Origin: Gammaproteobacteria bacterium
Lineage (GTDB): Bacteria > Pseudomonadota > Gammaproteobacteria > Steroidobacterales > Foliamicaceae
Assembly: GCA_009838035.1 (NCBI GenBank)
Contig: VXSK01000020.1
Location: forward strand, 64,875 to 128,874
Direction: 5' to 3'
DNA: 64,000 nucleotides
Below, piece by piece: positions 8,654 to 19,400 of this stretch. The position numbers were made by a program, and so were the translations under genes. The notes beneath the pieces were generated by a model, which did no database searches, was not told the DNA's origin, and was given only the letters and a program-made list of their open reading frames with translations. Numbering within the stretch: the stretch's first letter is position 1; each line of letters opens with the position of its first letter.

Positions 8654-10171
8654 ATGGCGGCCAACCCTGCGCCCGACCGTCTTCAGGATCAGCTGAACCG
8701 CCTCGCCGCCCAGGGCGCGAGGCGGCTCAAGCGCTGGGTCCTGCGCTGCGCCTGCGACCGCTATCTGAAATTGCTCTTCCCGGCCGCACTTTGCGTAAGC
8801 GGCGTCATCCTGCTGGCCGAGTTACTGGACACGGCGGCGGGAACGAGTCTTTGGCCCTTCGGCCTGGCCGTGACGGTACTGATTGCGCTGGCGCTGCCCG
8901 TTTTGGCGGTTGCCGGCTGCGTGCTGTTCGATTTCGCAAGCCACCGGATCGACCGGCGCATGTGCCTGGCGCTGTACGACCGTGATCTGGGCCTCAAGGA
9001 CCGGCTGCAGGCGGCCGACCAGTATCTGGCCAAGGCCGACCGCAGCGATTTCGAGCAGGCGGCGGTGGAGGACGCGCGGGGTTATGCGCAAACCGCGCTG
9101 GAGCGTAAGCTGCCGCCGGTCGCGATCCGGCCGCCGGACTGGATTCCGCCGCACCGCAGGCTGGGTGCGCTGGCTGCCGTGCTGCTCGCCGCCGCCCTGT
9201 GGACTGGGCAGTACTCGGCGTCGCAGGCATCGGCCGGCGAGACGCTGGTTGCCGATGCGATTCCCGGCGACCTTCGCCGGGATTCCGACCTCACGCAGGT
9301 CCTGCCCGATCCGCTGCAGCCGCGACCGGCTTCCCTTGCGGCCAGGCGCAATAAGGAAGTCGAAGTGCCCGACTCCGAGGCGGAAAGCCGCCCGGGCGAG
9401 ATGGAGGCGCGCGAGTTCTCCGCCCAGCGGCAGTCCGACAACCGCAGCGCCGCGGGATCGGACGCCCGGCGCAGCAACCGGGCGCGGCAGGCGCAGTCCG
9501 GCGCTTCGGGCCAGCGCGCGGAAAAGCAGGAGCAGGACGAGAGCGAATCCAGGAAAAACGAACCAAGGGAGCAGAAGCCCAGGGACCCGCCGAAAGAAGA
9601 GGAAGACCAGCCGAAGGAATCCGCGGGGCTGAAGGGCGGCAAGGGCGAAATGTCAGGCGGACGCATGGCCGCCTCGGATCACGCCGCCGCCCAGGACAAG
9701 ACCCAGCAGCCGGAACCGGAGGGTGATTCCGATTTCGGCGACGAGGAAGAGGACGAGGAGCAGAAAGCCGGTTCCGCAAGCAAGCCGCTGATCAGTCAGC
9801 GCAAGGCGCCGGTCAACCGCTCCCTGACTCCCTCAGCCGACGGCAATGAGGAACGCGACGACCTGAACGGCCGCGGCGGCCCGTCCGGCCTGAAGAAGAC
9901 CCGCGGCGTGGCCGCGATGCTGCTGGGCGTTCCGCTGCCCGATTACCTGCAGGGCAAGGTCAACCCCGGGCGCATGAAGATTCAGAGCGAGCAGGGCCGC
10001 GCCGAGGAGCACCAGGCCGATCCGACGCAGGCGCGGGAACGCCCGGCGCGCGACGCTGCCGTGGGCCACACGCTGCATCGCGAAATCCCGCCCCTGGGCC
10101 GGGACGTGGTACGAAATTATTTTCTTGCACAGCGAACGAATGGCGGAGAAGCGCCGGAGGAAATCGAATGA
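8654..10171 (+). CDS. Membrane protein with long charged periplasmic region, MoxR operon
   Basis: The product has 505 residues. Two hydrophobic helices are visible at about 38-60 and 68-93 and a third at about 172-190. The remaining 300 residues are strongly charged and low-complexity (runs of E, K, Q, R and D), probably disordered or coiled and exported. I do not recognise a named family. It resembles the variable membrane proteins that accompany MoxR, DUF58 and VWA genes in other bacteria. Its stop overlaps the MoxR start by four bases (ATGA), so it is made with that ATPase. GAGGAG precedes the ATG. A scaffold or client role for the complex is a guess. Confidence 0.82.
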   Translation: MAANPAPDRLQDQLNRLAAQGARRLKRWVLRCACDRYLKLLFPAALCVSGVILLAELLDTAAGTSLWPFGLAVTVLIALALPVLAVAGCVLFDFASHRIDRRMCLALYDRDLGLKDRLQAADQYLAKADRSDFEQAAVEDARGYAQTALERKLPPVAIRPPDWIPPHRRLGALAAVLLAAALWTGQYSASQASAGETLVADAIPGDLRRDSDLTQVLPDPLQPRPASLAARRNKEVEVPDSEAESRPGEMEAREFSAQRQSDNRSAAGSDARRSNRARQAQSGASGQRAEKQEQDESESRKNEPREQKPRDPPKEEEDQPKESAGLKGGKGEMSGGRMAASDHAAAQDKTQQPEPEGDSDFGDEEEDEEQKAGSASKPLISQRKAPVNRSLTPSADGNEERDDLNGRGGPSGLKKTRGVAAMLLGVPLPDYLQGKVNPGRMKIQSEQGRAEEHQADPTQARERPARDAAVGHTLHREIPPLGRDVVRNYFLAQRTNGGEAPEEIE

Positions 10172-11193
10172 CGGACAGTAATGCGGCCGCGGCCGCCGAG
10201 CGCGCCCGGGCGGGCGCCGACGAATTCACCGAAGTATTCAACCGGGTCAAGGCCCAGGTCAGCCGGCTGATCGTGGGCCAGGAAGAGGTCATCGACGGCG
10301 TGCTGACCGCGCTGATGTGCGGTGGGCACGTGCTGCTGGAGGGCGTCCCCGGCCTCGGCAAGACCATGCTGGTCAAGTCACTGGGCGAGGCGCTGAACCT
10401 GCGGTTCTCGCGGATTCAGTTCACTCCCGACATGATGCCCGCGGACATCCAGGGCACGATGGTACTGACGGAGACCGAGGGCGGCGGCCACGAGCTGACC
10501 TTCCAGCAGGGCCCGCTGATCGCCAACCTGGTACTGGCCGACGAGATCAACCGGGCGACCCCCAAGACTCAGTCGGCGCTGCTCGAAGCGATGCAGGAGC
10601 GCCAGGTGACCGTGGGCCGCCGGACGATCCGGCTGGACGAGCCCTACAGCGTGATGGCGACCCAGAACCCGGTGGAGCAGGAAGGCACCTATCCGCTGCC
10701 GGAAGCCCAGTTGGACCGTTTCCTTTTCAAGCAGATCGTGTCCTATCCCAGGGAAGAGGAATACGCGCCTATCCTCGAGCGCACGACCGGCGAGCAGGAC
10801 GTGGTGATCGAACCGGTGGCCGACGCCGAAACCATCGTGCGCCTGCGCGCCGTGGCCCGCGCCGTGGCCGTCCCGGAGGTAGCCCAGCGCTACGCGGTCC
10901 AGCTCGTCATGGGCACTCAGCCGGACAGCGATTACGCGCCCGACAGCATCGGCGCCTACGTGGCGCTGGGCTCCAGCCCGCGGGGCGCGCAGGGGCTGAT
11001 TCTGGGCGGCAAGGTGCGAGCGCTGCTGGCCGGGCGTTTTTCGGTGAGCACCGACGACATCCGTTCGGTGGCCCTGCCCGTGCTGAGGCACCGCGTACTG
11101 GTGAACTTCCACGCGCAGGCCAACCGGGTCACGCCGGACCCGCTGGTGGACGACGTTCTGCAGTCGGTAGAGCCGCCGCACACGGCGAGCTGA
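10168..11193 (+). CDS. MoxR-family AAA+ ATPase
   Basis: The product has 341 residues, the usual MoxR length. Walker A is GVPGLGKT at 59-66, Walker B is LADEINRA with acidic residues at 125-126, and sensor 1 is ATQNPVEQEGTYPLPEAQLD. MoxR ATPases work as chaperones that activate or assemble partner proteins, often through VWA-domain proteins. Here the downstream genes encode exactly such partners: DUF58, a BatA-like protein and a VWA protein. A palindromic repeat (11204-11252) lies between this gene and the DUF58 gene and may separate expression levels. Confidence 0.95.
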   Translation: MTDSNAAAAAERARAGADEFTEVFNRVKAQVSRLIVGQEEVIDGVLTALMCGGHVLLEGVPGLGKTMLVKSLGEALNLRFSRIQFTPDMMPADIQGTMVLTETEGGGHELTFQQGPLIANLVLADEINRATPKTQSALLEAMQERQVTVGRRTIRLDEPYSVMATQNPVEQEGTYPLPEAQLDRFLFKQIVSYPREEEYAPILERTTGEQDVVIEPVADAETIVRLRAVARAVAVPEVAQRYAVQLVMGTQPDSDYAPDSIGAYVALGSSPRGAQGLILGGKVRALLAGRFSVSTDDIRSVALPVLRHRVLVNFHAQANRVTPDPLVDDVLQSVEPPHTAS

Positions 11194-11203
11194 ATTTAAG
11201 CCC

Positions 11204-11252
11204 GGGAGCGAGGGCGTCCCGCCCTCGACGAAGGCGAGACGCCTTCGTTCCC
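11204..11252 (+). repeat. Palindromic repeat, type A, copy 1
   Basis: A 49-base element holds two tandem hairpins, CGAGGGCG-TCC-CGCCCTCG and CGAAGGCG-AGA-CGCCTTCG, enclosed by an outer imperfect stem (GGGAG near the start, TTCCC at the end). A second copy lies at 31956-32003 with the same loops (TCC and AGA) and compensating changes in the stem bases. It sits between the MoxR and DUF58 genes, just upstream of the DUF58 ribosome site. It looks like a REP-type intergenic element; a role in mRNA stability or attenuation is inferred. Confidence 0.8.
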
Positions 11253-11269
11253 AGGGAGGAGAGTAAACC

Positions 11270-12181
11270 ATGGGCATGGCCGCCCCCACAGTTGACGAAT
11301 TCTTCGATACCGAGTTCCTGACCGCTCTGCAGGGCTTCAGCCTGTGGGCGCGGCGCATCATCAGCGGCGGCCGGCATGCCGAGCAGCTCTCGAAGGACAA
11401 GGGCGCCGGCCTAGAGTTCGCCGACTACAAGGCCTACGTGCCTGGCGACGATACGCGCACGATCGACTGGAATATCTACCGGCGCCTCGGCCGCGTGGTC
11501 GTCAAGGTGTTCGAGGAGCGCCAGGAACTGCCCGTTTACCTGCTGGTGGACCGCTCGAGCAGCATGTATTTCGAGGCCGCGCCCAAGATCGGCGTGGCGC
11601 TGAAGGTGGCGCTGGCCCTGGCTTCCATCAGCCTGTCCCAGCATGACAGCGTGGGACTGTTTTCGTTCTCGGACAACCTGGAAATGAAGCTCAAGAACGG
11701 TTCCGGACACGGCCGCCTGATGCGGGTCGCGGAACGCCTGGCGGAGCTCGAAGAGCAGGGCGCCACGGAACTGGTCCAGGCGATCGAAGGCGTGGAACAG
11801 CTGCGCCTGCGGCGGGGGCTGCTAGTCGTCATTTCCGACTTCTACGACCCGGCCGGGCTGGACGCCGTGCTGGGGTCGCTGCGCCAGACCCGGCACCGCC
11901 TGCTGCTGGTGCAGCTGATCGGCGACCACGACCTGGACCCGGCCGGTCGCCGCGACCTGCGCGGCGACGTACGGCTGCGCGACTGCGAGTCGGGCGAGGC
12001 CGTGGACGTGTCGCTCACGCCCGCCATTCTCGCCAATTACCGCACGATCGTGAACGATTTCAACGAGCGCCTCACCGGCTTCGCCACCGGGCAGGGCGCG
12101 GCCTTCCTGCGATTGAATACCGACGAGGAAGTGCTGCCGCAACTGGCGGCGGCGTTCGAGGCGGGGCGCATCGAGATATGA
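11270..12181 (+). CDS. DUF58 protein with VWA-like fold
   Basis: The product has 303 residues. The DUF58 signature YVPGDDTRTIDWNIYRR is at about 56-72 and is followed by a von Willebrand A-type fold with an intact metal-ion site, DRSSS, at 94-98. DUF58 proteins are standard partners of MoxR ATPases. The start ATG is preceded by GGGAGGAG, and the stop overlaps the next gene by four bases. No signal peptide or membrane helix is visible, so it should be cytoplasmic and bind the MoxR ring there. Confidence 0.93.
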   Translation: MGMAAPTVDEFFDTEFLTALQGFSLWARRIISGGRHAEQLSKDKGAGLEFADYKAYVPGDDTRTIDWNIYRRLGRVVVKVFEERQELPVYLLVDRSSSMYFEAAPKIGVALKVALALASISLSQHDSVGLFSFSDNLEMKLKNGSGHGRLMRVAERLAELEEQGATELVQAIEGVEQLRLRRGLLVVISDFYDPAGLDAVLGSLRQTRHRLLLVQLIGDHDLDPAGRRDLRGDVRLRDCESGEAVDVSLTPAILANYRTIVNDFNERLTGFATGQGAAFLRLNTDEEVLPQLAAAFEAGRIEI

Positions 12182-13899
12182 ACTTCGCCAACCTGTCCTG
12201 GCCCTGGTTGCTGGCGGGCGCCGCCGGACTGGCCGGACTGCTGTACGTTCTTCAGCAGTTGCGCATCCGCTACACCGAAGTGGCGGTGCCGACCGCGATG
12301 TTCTGGCGCGAAGCGGCCCGCGACGCCCCGGTGCGTGTGTTTCGCCGGCGCTTTCGCCACTGGCTGGCCTACCTGCTGAGCCTGCTGATCTGCTGGCTCT
12401 TGTGGCTGGGCCTGGCCGAGCCGCGGGTGGACGATCCCGAGGGCGGCCAGTACCACGTGCTTTTCCTGGACGGATCGGCGCACATGTCCGCGCCGGGCGA
12501 CCTTGAGCGCGCCATCGAACGCGTTCGCGACGATTTGCGGAGCCTGCCGGACGACCAGCGCGAAGTCATCTGGGGCGGCGCCAGGAACCTGAAGCTTCTG
12601 AATGCCGGCGAGGAGAGCCTGCTGTTCGATCGCCGGGTGGCCGGGCTCATGCCCGAAGGGGCGCCCTCGGCGGTGGCGGAACAACTCGACCTGCTGGCGC
12701 TGCCCGGCGCCTACCCCGAAGCGGTACGCCTGGTCATCTACGGCCGCGCCCCGGTCAGCGAGGAAGGACTGGATAGCTTGCCTGAGGGCATCCAGGTCCA
12801 GCGCGCCCAGGGTCTGGAAGAACCGGGACCGAACCGCGGCATCGTGGCCATGGGTCTGGGCACGGCCGCTTCCGGGCGCTGGGACGCCGTTGACGTGCTG
12901 GTACGCCTCGAGGCCACCGGAAATCTCAGCACACTTCCGGGCGACGTGGAGCTGAGTCTTGACGGTGCGCCGCTGAGCGGGGCAGTCATCCAGGATGCCC
13001 CTCCCGACGGATTTGTCCTTCGCGACATACCCGCCGCGGGCGGATTGCTGGAGGTCCGCATATCCGATCCGGACGCCTTGCCCGCGGACGACATGGCGCA
13101 GTTGCGCCTGCCCGAACGCCGGGAACTCAGGGTTGCCGTGTCCGCCTCACTGGGTTCCGTTCTCGTGGACGCGGTGCAGGCCGACCCCGGCCTCCTGCTG
13201 GCCGAGGACGATCCGGAAGTCGTATTCCGGCGGGCCGGCGAGGCGTTCGGCGGCGATCTGCCGGCGGTCGAGTTCGCACCGATGAACGAACAGGAAGCCG
13301 CCTTCGAGATTCAGTACACGGGCAATCTGGACGCGGAATCGGCTTTGCGCGACAGCCTGCAGGGATTGGGTCTGAACCTGATCGACGGCGCGGGACTGGC
13401 CGCCGAGGCCGGCCGGCCGGTGAGCGTGCAAACGTCCGGCGGCGAGTCGAGGAGTATTTCCGTTTGGCTGGAACTGCTCGATGAGCGCTTCAACTTCACG
13501 GCGTCGCGGGCGTTCCCGCTGTTCGTTACCCGCACCGCCCGCTGGCTCACCGAGGAAGATGCGGTTTACTCGTATCTGGCCGCGGGCCGGCTCGCGCCCG
13601 ACGAATCATCGGAGTTCGCACTGACCGGTCCCGGGGACAGCGCGACCCGCCTGCTGGGCGCGGACCTGCCGCCGGCGCGCTCGGGAACGCTCGAAGCGCC
13701 CGACGGGGGGCTCTCGTATCCGGTTTCGCTGTTGAGCACGGCGGTAACCACGGGGCAGACCGGCGTGGAACTGTCCGCTTTCGCCCCCGCGGCCACGGGA
13801 CTGGCCGGTCCTTCTCTCCTTGCCTTGATCCTGATTCTCGCGGCGCTCGCGCTGCTGGCCTTCGAGTGGTACGCGTACCAGCGCGGGTTGATGCCGTAG
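12178..13899 (+). CDS. BatA-like membrane protein with degenerate VWA domain
   Basis: The product has 573 residues. It opens with the N-terminal segment typical of BatA-type aerotolerance proteins: a short helix (about 8-26), a basic loop and a second helix (about 61-80). A VWA-like domain follows, but its metal site reads DGSAH at 98-102 instead of DxSxS, so metal binding is doubtful. A long beta-rich periplasmic part follows, and a last membrane helix lies at about 543-563 (LLALILILAALALLAFEW). It lies in the MoxR operon, coupled to DUF58 by a four-base overlap. It is probably a membrane platform for the MoxR complex. Confidence 0.88.
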   Translation: MNFANLSWPWLLAGAAGLAGLLYVLQQLRIRYTEVAVPTAMFWREAARDAPVRVFRRRFRHWLAYLLSLLICWLLWLGLAEPRVDDPEGGQYHVLFLDGSAHMSAPGDLERAIERVRDDLRSLPDDQREVIWGGARNLKLLNAGEESLLFDRRVAGLMPEGAPSAVAEQLDLLALPGAYPEAVRLVIYGRAPVSEEGLDSLPEGIQVQRAQGLEEPGPNRGIVAMGLGTAASGRWDAVDVLVRLEATGNLSTLPGDVELSLDGAPLSGAVIQDAPPDGFVLRDIPAAGGLLEVRISDPDALPADDMAQLRLPERRELRVAVSASLGSVLVDAVQADPGLLLAEDDPEVVFRRAGEAFGGDLPAVEFAPMNEQEAAFEIQYTGNLDAESALRDSLQGLGLNLIDGAGLAAEAGRPVSVQTSGGESRSISVWLELLDERFNFTASRAFPLFVTRTARWLTEEDAVYSYLAAGRLAPDESSEFALTGPGDSATRLLGADLPPARSGTLEAPDGGLSYPVSLLSTAVTTGQTGVELSAFAPAATGLAGPSLLALILILAALALLAFEWYAYQRGLMP

Positions 13900-13911
13900 G
13901 GTCCGGGTGCG

Positions 13912-16407
13912 ATGAGCATATCCTTTACCTATCCCCTGGCCGCGCTGCTGTTGCTGGCCGTGCCGGCATTGTGGTTCTGGCCCGCGCGCCCGCGCACAAC
14001 CTGGCATGGGGTCATCCGATCGCTGCTGTTCGTATTGTTGATTGCGGCGCTGATGCAGCCGGTAACGGTGCTGGAAGTGGAGCAGGAAAGGCACGTCGTT
14101 GTGCTGGACGAGACCGCCAGTATGTCGGCGGCGGCGCGCAGCCGCGGAGCGCAGGCGGCCTCCGCGCTGTTTGCCGAACTGGCCGATCGCGGTGACGCGA
14201 CCATGATTCGCCTGGGCGCGGAAGGTGACGAAAGCACTGCGGACGAGAACGGTGCGCGGCGGATCGTGCCGGGCGAACGCGATGCGTCGCCCCTGGCCGA
14301 GGCGCTGGCGATTGCGGGTCAGTCGATTCCGCGCGAGCAGCGGGGGTCCGTGGTCCTGATCTCCGACGGCCTGGCCACCAGCCGCGATTGGGCCTCATCC
14401 GCGGCGCAGCTCGCCGAGCGCGACATTCCGGTGCACGTGTTCAATCCCGGGGCGGCTTCCACCGATCCGTTCCCGGCGCGGCTGAAACTGAGTACGGGCC
14501 GTCCCGGGGAATCGCTGAGGGCAACGGCCGAAATCAACGGCGCGAACGCCGAGATGCAACTGGTGCTGAGATCGGACGGGGAAGAGCTGGCTCGCTCCGA
14601 GCCCTTCCAGGGCGAAGGGCGCCATTACGTTGAAGTCGATTTCGAAGCCGGTGAACCGGGCTTTCTTGACGTAACGGCGGAACTGGTGGTCGAGCCCGGC
14701 GCCCGGGACGATCCCGGCAACAATCACCTGCAGGCCGTGGCGGCGATCCAGGCGCCGCTGCGCATCCTCTATCTGGGGTCGCGCCAGGAAGGCGCGGCGC
14801 GGCGCCTGGCCGAAATTCTGGGGCCGGGACATGAGATCGACACGGCGGATCCGGCCGCGCTGGACGGGGACACCGATCTGGAGCCCTATCAGGTCGTGAT
14901 GCTCGACGACGTTCCGGCGCGCCTGCTCTCCGAGGCGTTCCAGGCGCGCCTTGAAGACGCCATCGTGGACCAGGGCCTGGGTTTGATGATGAGCGGCGGC
15001 CAGGCGTCCTTTGCCGACGGCGGCTACTTCGAAACGCCGGTGGCGGAGCTGCTGCCGGTCGAGATTACCGGTGAGGACGACATCAGCGATCCCAGCGTGG
15101 CGCTCGCCCTGATACTGGACACCTCCGGCTCCATGGGCGGAACGCGCATCGAGCTGGCCAAGCAAATCGCCCGGATCGCGGTGCGCCGCCTGCAACCGCA
15201 CGACCGGGTCGGGATCGTCGAGTTCTATGGCGCCAAGCACTGGGCGGTGCCCTTGCAGCCGGCCTCCAACAAGATCGAGATCGACCGCGCCATCGGTCGC
15301 ATGAAGGCCATCGGCGGCACGGTCCTGTACCCCGCGATCCAGGAAGCCTACTATGGGTTGCAGAACGTCAATGCGCGTTTCAAGCACATCATTCTCGTGA
15401 CGGATGCGGGCGTCGAGGACGCCAATTACGAGGCGATGGTGCGCAGCATCTCGCGCGACAACATCAACGTTTCGACCATCCTCGTCGGACAGGGCGGACA
15501 TAACCTGGTCATGTCCGACATCGCGAACTGGGGCCAGGGACGCTTTTATGGCGTCGGCAACCAGTTCAGCCTGGTGGAGCTGGTACTGAAGCGGCCCACG
15601 ATACGCAAGGCGGTCCGCTACAAGCGCGGCAGTTTTGCGCTGGACGGCCTGAGCGGACCCGGATGGTGGGGGCCGGTGGATCCCGCCGCCCTGCCGCCGC
15701 TGAACGGCTATGCCCAGGTGGAGCCGCGCGACGGAGCGGAAATGCTGATCCGGGTCGCGGACGCCCGCTATCCGGTACTTTCGACCTGGCGTTACGGGCT
15801 GGGCCGGGTAACGGCCCTGATGACCGAACCGGCCGGCCAGGGCACGGAAGACTGGCGCGAATGGCCGGATTTCGCCGAGTTCCTGGGACGAATCGTGTCC
15901 CGTACGGCCTCGGACCAGGAACCCTTCAAGCTGGGATTGCAGCGCCGGGGCGGCCGGGCCCACCTGAGCGTGCGGCGCTACGACAACGACCCGCTGCTGG
16001 CGCCGGACGCCCGGCTGGTGGATGCAAGCGGTCGCGAAACGGCGGAGCCTTTGCCTGCGCTGATCGAGACGGCGCCCGGACTGTTCGAGGCGGACTTTTC
16101 CGCTGCGCCGGGAGAGGCGGTACGGGTCGTGGTGCGGCCGAACCGCGGTCCGGGAGCGCAGCGCATCGCGATCGCGCCTTACTCCGACCGGTTCGAAGAA
16201 ACCCAGGTCGATCCGTCGTCGTCGCTTGACCTGGACGAACTGGCGGCGCTGACCGGCGGCGCCGTGTTGACCGGCGGCGACGCTGCACAGATTCGCGCCG
16301 GCGGCGGGCTGCGGGCGGGCGACGTGACGCGGCTTTGGCCGTGGCTGCTGCTGGCCGCCCTGCTCGCCTACCTGGCGGACATCACCTACCGCCGCTGGCC
16401 GCGTTGA
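13912..16407 (+). CDS. Large membrane-anchored VWA protein with GATase-like domain
   Basis: The product has 831 residues. Two N-terminal membrane helices (about 8-24 and 35-50) are followed by a first VWA-like domain with metal motif DETAS at 66-70. A beta-rich region and a class-I glutamine-amidotransferase-like fold (around 325-370, with LGLMMSGGQASFADGGYF) come next. A second VWA domain has a perfect metal site, DTSGS, at 403-407. A C-terminal helix (about 806-826) closes the protein. This layout is known from MoxR-associated operons in several phyla. It should sit in the inner membrane with the VWA parts available for ligand or client binding. Which side each domain faces is uncertain. 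Confidence 0.9.
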   Translation: MSISFTYPLAALLLLAVPALWFWPARPRTTWHGVIRSLLFVLLIAALMQPVTVLEVEQERHVVVLDETASMSAAARSRGAQAASALFAELADRGDATMIRLGAEGDESTADENGARRIVPGERDASPLAEALAIAGQSIPREQRGSVVLISDGLATSRDWASSAAQLAERDIPVHVFNPGAASTDPFPARLKLSTGRPGESLRATAEINGANAEMQLVLRSDGEELARSEPFQGEGRHYVEVDFEAGEPGFLDVTAELVVEPGARDDPGNNHLQAVAAIQAPLRILYLGSRQEGAARRLAEILGPGHEIDTADPAALDGDTDLEPYQVVMLDDVPARLLSEAFQARLEDAIVDQGLGLMMSGGQASFADGGYFETPVAELLPVEITGEDDISDPSVALALILDTSGSMGGTRIELAKQIARIAVRRLQPHDRVGIVEFYGAKHWAVPLQPASNKIEIDRAIGRMKAIGGTVLYPAIQEAYYGLQNVNARFKHIILVTDAGVEDANYEAMVRSISRDNINVSTILVGQGGHNLVMSDIANWGQGRFYGVGNQFSLVELVLKRPTIRKAVRYKRGSFALDGLSGPGWWGPVDPAALPPLNGYAQVEPRDGAEMLIRVADARYPVLSTWRYGLGRVTALMTEPAGQGTEDWREWPDFAEFLGRIVSRTASDQEPFKLGLQRRGGRAHLSVRRYDNDPLLAPDARLVDASGRETAEPLPALIETAPGLFEADFSAAPGEAVRVVVRPNRGPGAQRIAIAPYSDRFEETQVDPSSSLDLDELAALTGGAVLTGGDAAQIRAGGGLRAGDVTRLWPWLLLAALLAYLADITYRRWPR

Positions 16408-16418
16408 GGATGGCAACG

Positions 16419-19400
16419 ATGAATAACAGGACACCCCGTTGTTTTCTTGCCCTTGCACTGTTGCTCGCAGTCCTGTGCCTCCCGCCCCCGGCGCAAGCCC
16501 AGTCCGCGCTCGCCGAGTTGATTGCCTCGCTTCAGGCTTCCGAGCGCTTCGAGCCCGAGAGAGTCGCCGCGGTCTATCGCGAGACGGTTCTGACCGGCGC
16601 CGGCATCGACCGCGCCGTGGCGCGCTTGCGGGCCTATGCGCGCGCCGGCACGCTCAGTCCCCAGGGCCAGGCCGCGTCACATCTGGCAATCGCGCATCTG
16701 CAATGGCGCGACGGTGCGATCGAGGACGCGGTGCTGTCCTCGGATCTGGCGCTGGAGAGTTCGCCGACGCGCGAGGCGCTGCTGCTGAAGGCGCGATTAC
16801 TGGATGCCGGCGGCGATGAGGACGCGGCGCGCGAGTGGTATCAGCGGGCGGCCGAGGCCTACGACGAGGGCGACGAGCAGTGGCTGATCCGCGTGCGCCT
16901 GGCAATGATGGATGTCAGTTCGCGCAACGTCGAGGTCCTGGAGGAACTGGCGTCGCAGCGCGACCAGTCCTTCCGCAACCAGGCCGCCGTGGTGCTGGCG
17001 CTGCTGGGCCGTCCGGAGCGGGCGATTGAGCTGTACCAGCCCCTGCCCGGGGCGGCCCGGCTCTACCGGCAGTATTTGCGCCTGTCGGAGTGGGCGCTGA
17101 GCGCCGGGTCGCATGAGTTGGCCCGCGAGCAGGCCTGGCTCGCCTATGCGGACGCGCCGGTTCGCGTGGATCGCCTCTACGCATTGAGCCTGCTGGCCGA
17201 GTCGTACCGCAGCGCCGATGAACTGGCGCTCCTGCTGGCCGACTTGGCCACGCGCGATCCCGCAGACCAGGACCTGCTGCGCCTGCGCGTGGAGACCCTG
17301 ATCGAGACCGAAGATTACCCGCAGGCGCTCGAACTGTATGGCCAACTGGAAGGTTCGGAAGCCGACATTGCCGAGCGCCGCCGTCTGGTTTCGCTGTATG
17401 AGGCAGCCGGCGACACGGACGCGATGGTGAGCGAGTATCGCCGGATGATGGACGCCGAGCCCGCCCAGCCGCAGTGGTATGACGGCCTGGCGGCGCACTA
17501 TCTCAACGTCGCCGATAACGACGCGGCGCTGGCCGTGTGGGAGACGTTTCAGGAGCGCAACGGCGAACGCGCGGGCGTATTGGTCGAGGGCGGCCGTCTG
17601 ATGGTTGCGATGGGCTTTGTCGATGAAAGCGTGGCGATGATCGAGCGCCACCTGCAAGCGCACGGTCCGGATGTGGGCGCGCTGTTGTTCCTGTTCGAGA
17701 CCTGGCTGGACCGCGGCGATGACGAACCGGCGCTTGACGCGCTTGAACGCCTCGAGGAGTTCCTGCCCCCCGACGCTGCCGAGCTGGTGGAGCTGGCCGA
17801 TGCTTATGAGCGATTGAGCCGGCCGCAGGAAGCGCTGCGGGTGTTCGAGGCCATCCGGGACGTTCGCGGGGAGCTCGGTTACGACGATCAGATGCGTCTG
17901 GCCTGGCTGTACACGATCGTGGATCGCAAGACCGAGGCGCTGGATTTGTGGCGCGACATCTGGGTTGGCGTCGAGAGCCCGGCGCGGCGCAGTTTTGCCG
18001 AAAGCCAGTTGCTGCTGTTGGCGGCCGAGCTGAGCGCCCTGGGTGACATGGCGGTGGAGCTCGAAGGAATGCTGATGCTGGGCACCGCCAACCGCAACCA
18101 CATGAATCTCCTGGTGCGCATTTACGTGGAATCCGGCGACAAGCTGTCGGCGACCGAGATCATTGACGAGTATGCCGAGTCGATGGGCGAGGACGCGATC
18201 GGCCATCAGCAACTGCTGGCGCACGTGTACATGCTGCTGGAGGACTATCCGGCCCACGACCAGGCCTTGCGCCGCCTGTACGAGATCGACCCCGACAACC
18301 GGCTCGATCACATCCAGAGCATTATCCTGAACCTGTTGACGTTCGATCTCGCCACCGGGACCAATGAGCGGCTTGGTGAGATTCAGCGCTGGATCGAGGA
18401 GTTGCGTACGTACGACGAAGAAGCCGTAACCGGCGAGTTCGAGGCCAGCATTTTTTCGACCGCGGGTTTTGTCGACCAGGCGGTGGAGGCGTATCGGCGG
18501 GCGCTGGTGGAGCAGCCCGAGAACAGCGACAACCTGTTGTTGCTGGCCGACGTCATGGACAACAACGGCCAGACCGACGAGGCGGTGGCGATTCTGCAAT
18601 TCTTCGCCGAGAACGCCGTCGAGGACAACGACTTCGTTGTGGCGGTGGACGGCGTATTGAACCTGATCGGCACCACGACCTTCTTTCAGCAACCGGACCC
18701 CGAAACGCTGGATACCCTGGCCTGGACCCGGCGGGTGATCCTGGAGCGAATCGCGTCTCGCGCGAACCGGTTTTACCTGTACGAGCTTTTGGCCGACATT
18801 GCCCGCGAGCAGGGCGACACCGAGGCTTCCTTCCTGGCGCTGGAGAACTCGCTGGCGGAAGCGGGCCTGAGGCGCCCGGCGGTGTTGCGCGAACTGCTCA
18901 CCATGGCCACGCCGAACACGGGCTTTGGCGGGTTCAGCACCGGCGGCGGCGATATCGACCGGCAACTCAAGTACGGGCGCCGCCTGGTCGGTCTGCGCCA
19001 GCAGTTGCCGCCGGAGGTGTATATCGACGTCGGCAAGTCGCTGCTGGCGCGGGAAGACGTCTCGGGCGCCGAGCGGGCCTTCGAGATGATCGACGACATC
19101 ACCGGGATGATCGACATCGACCGGACCAAGGCGGAGATGTTCGAGGAGGCCGGGTATGACGAGCAGTCGCGGGTGTTCTACAACCGCGCGCTCAACGTCA
19201 ACCGCGACAGTCTGGAACTTTTGCACAAGACCGGGTTCCTGTACGAGGTGATCGGCCGCGAGGACGTGGCGTTTGAGCGCTATATGCAGGCTATCAGCGA
19301 CGTGCTCCGCCGCCAGTCCACGATCCTGGCCGCCGGTGCCCGTCCGGTGGACCCCAACTCCTGGCAGGCGATCATGAACCAGCGCACCGACACCACCGTG

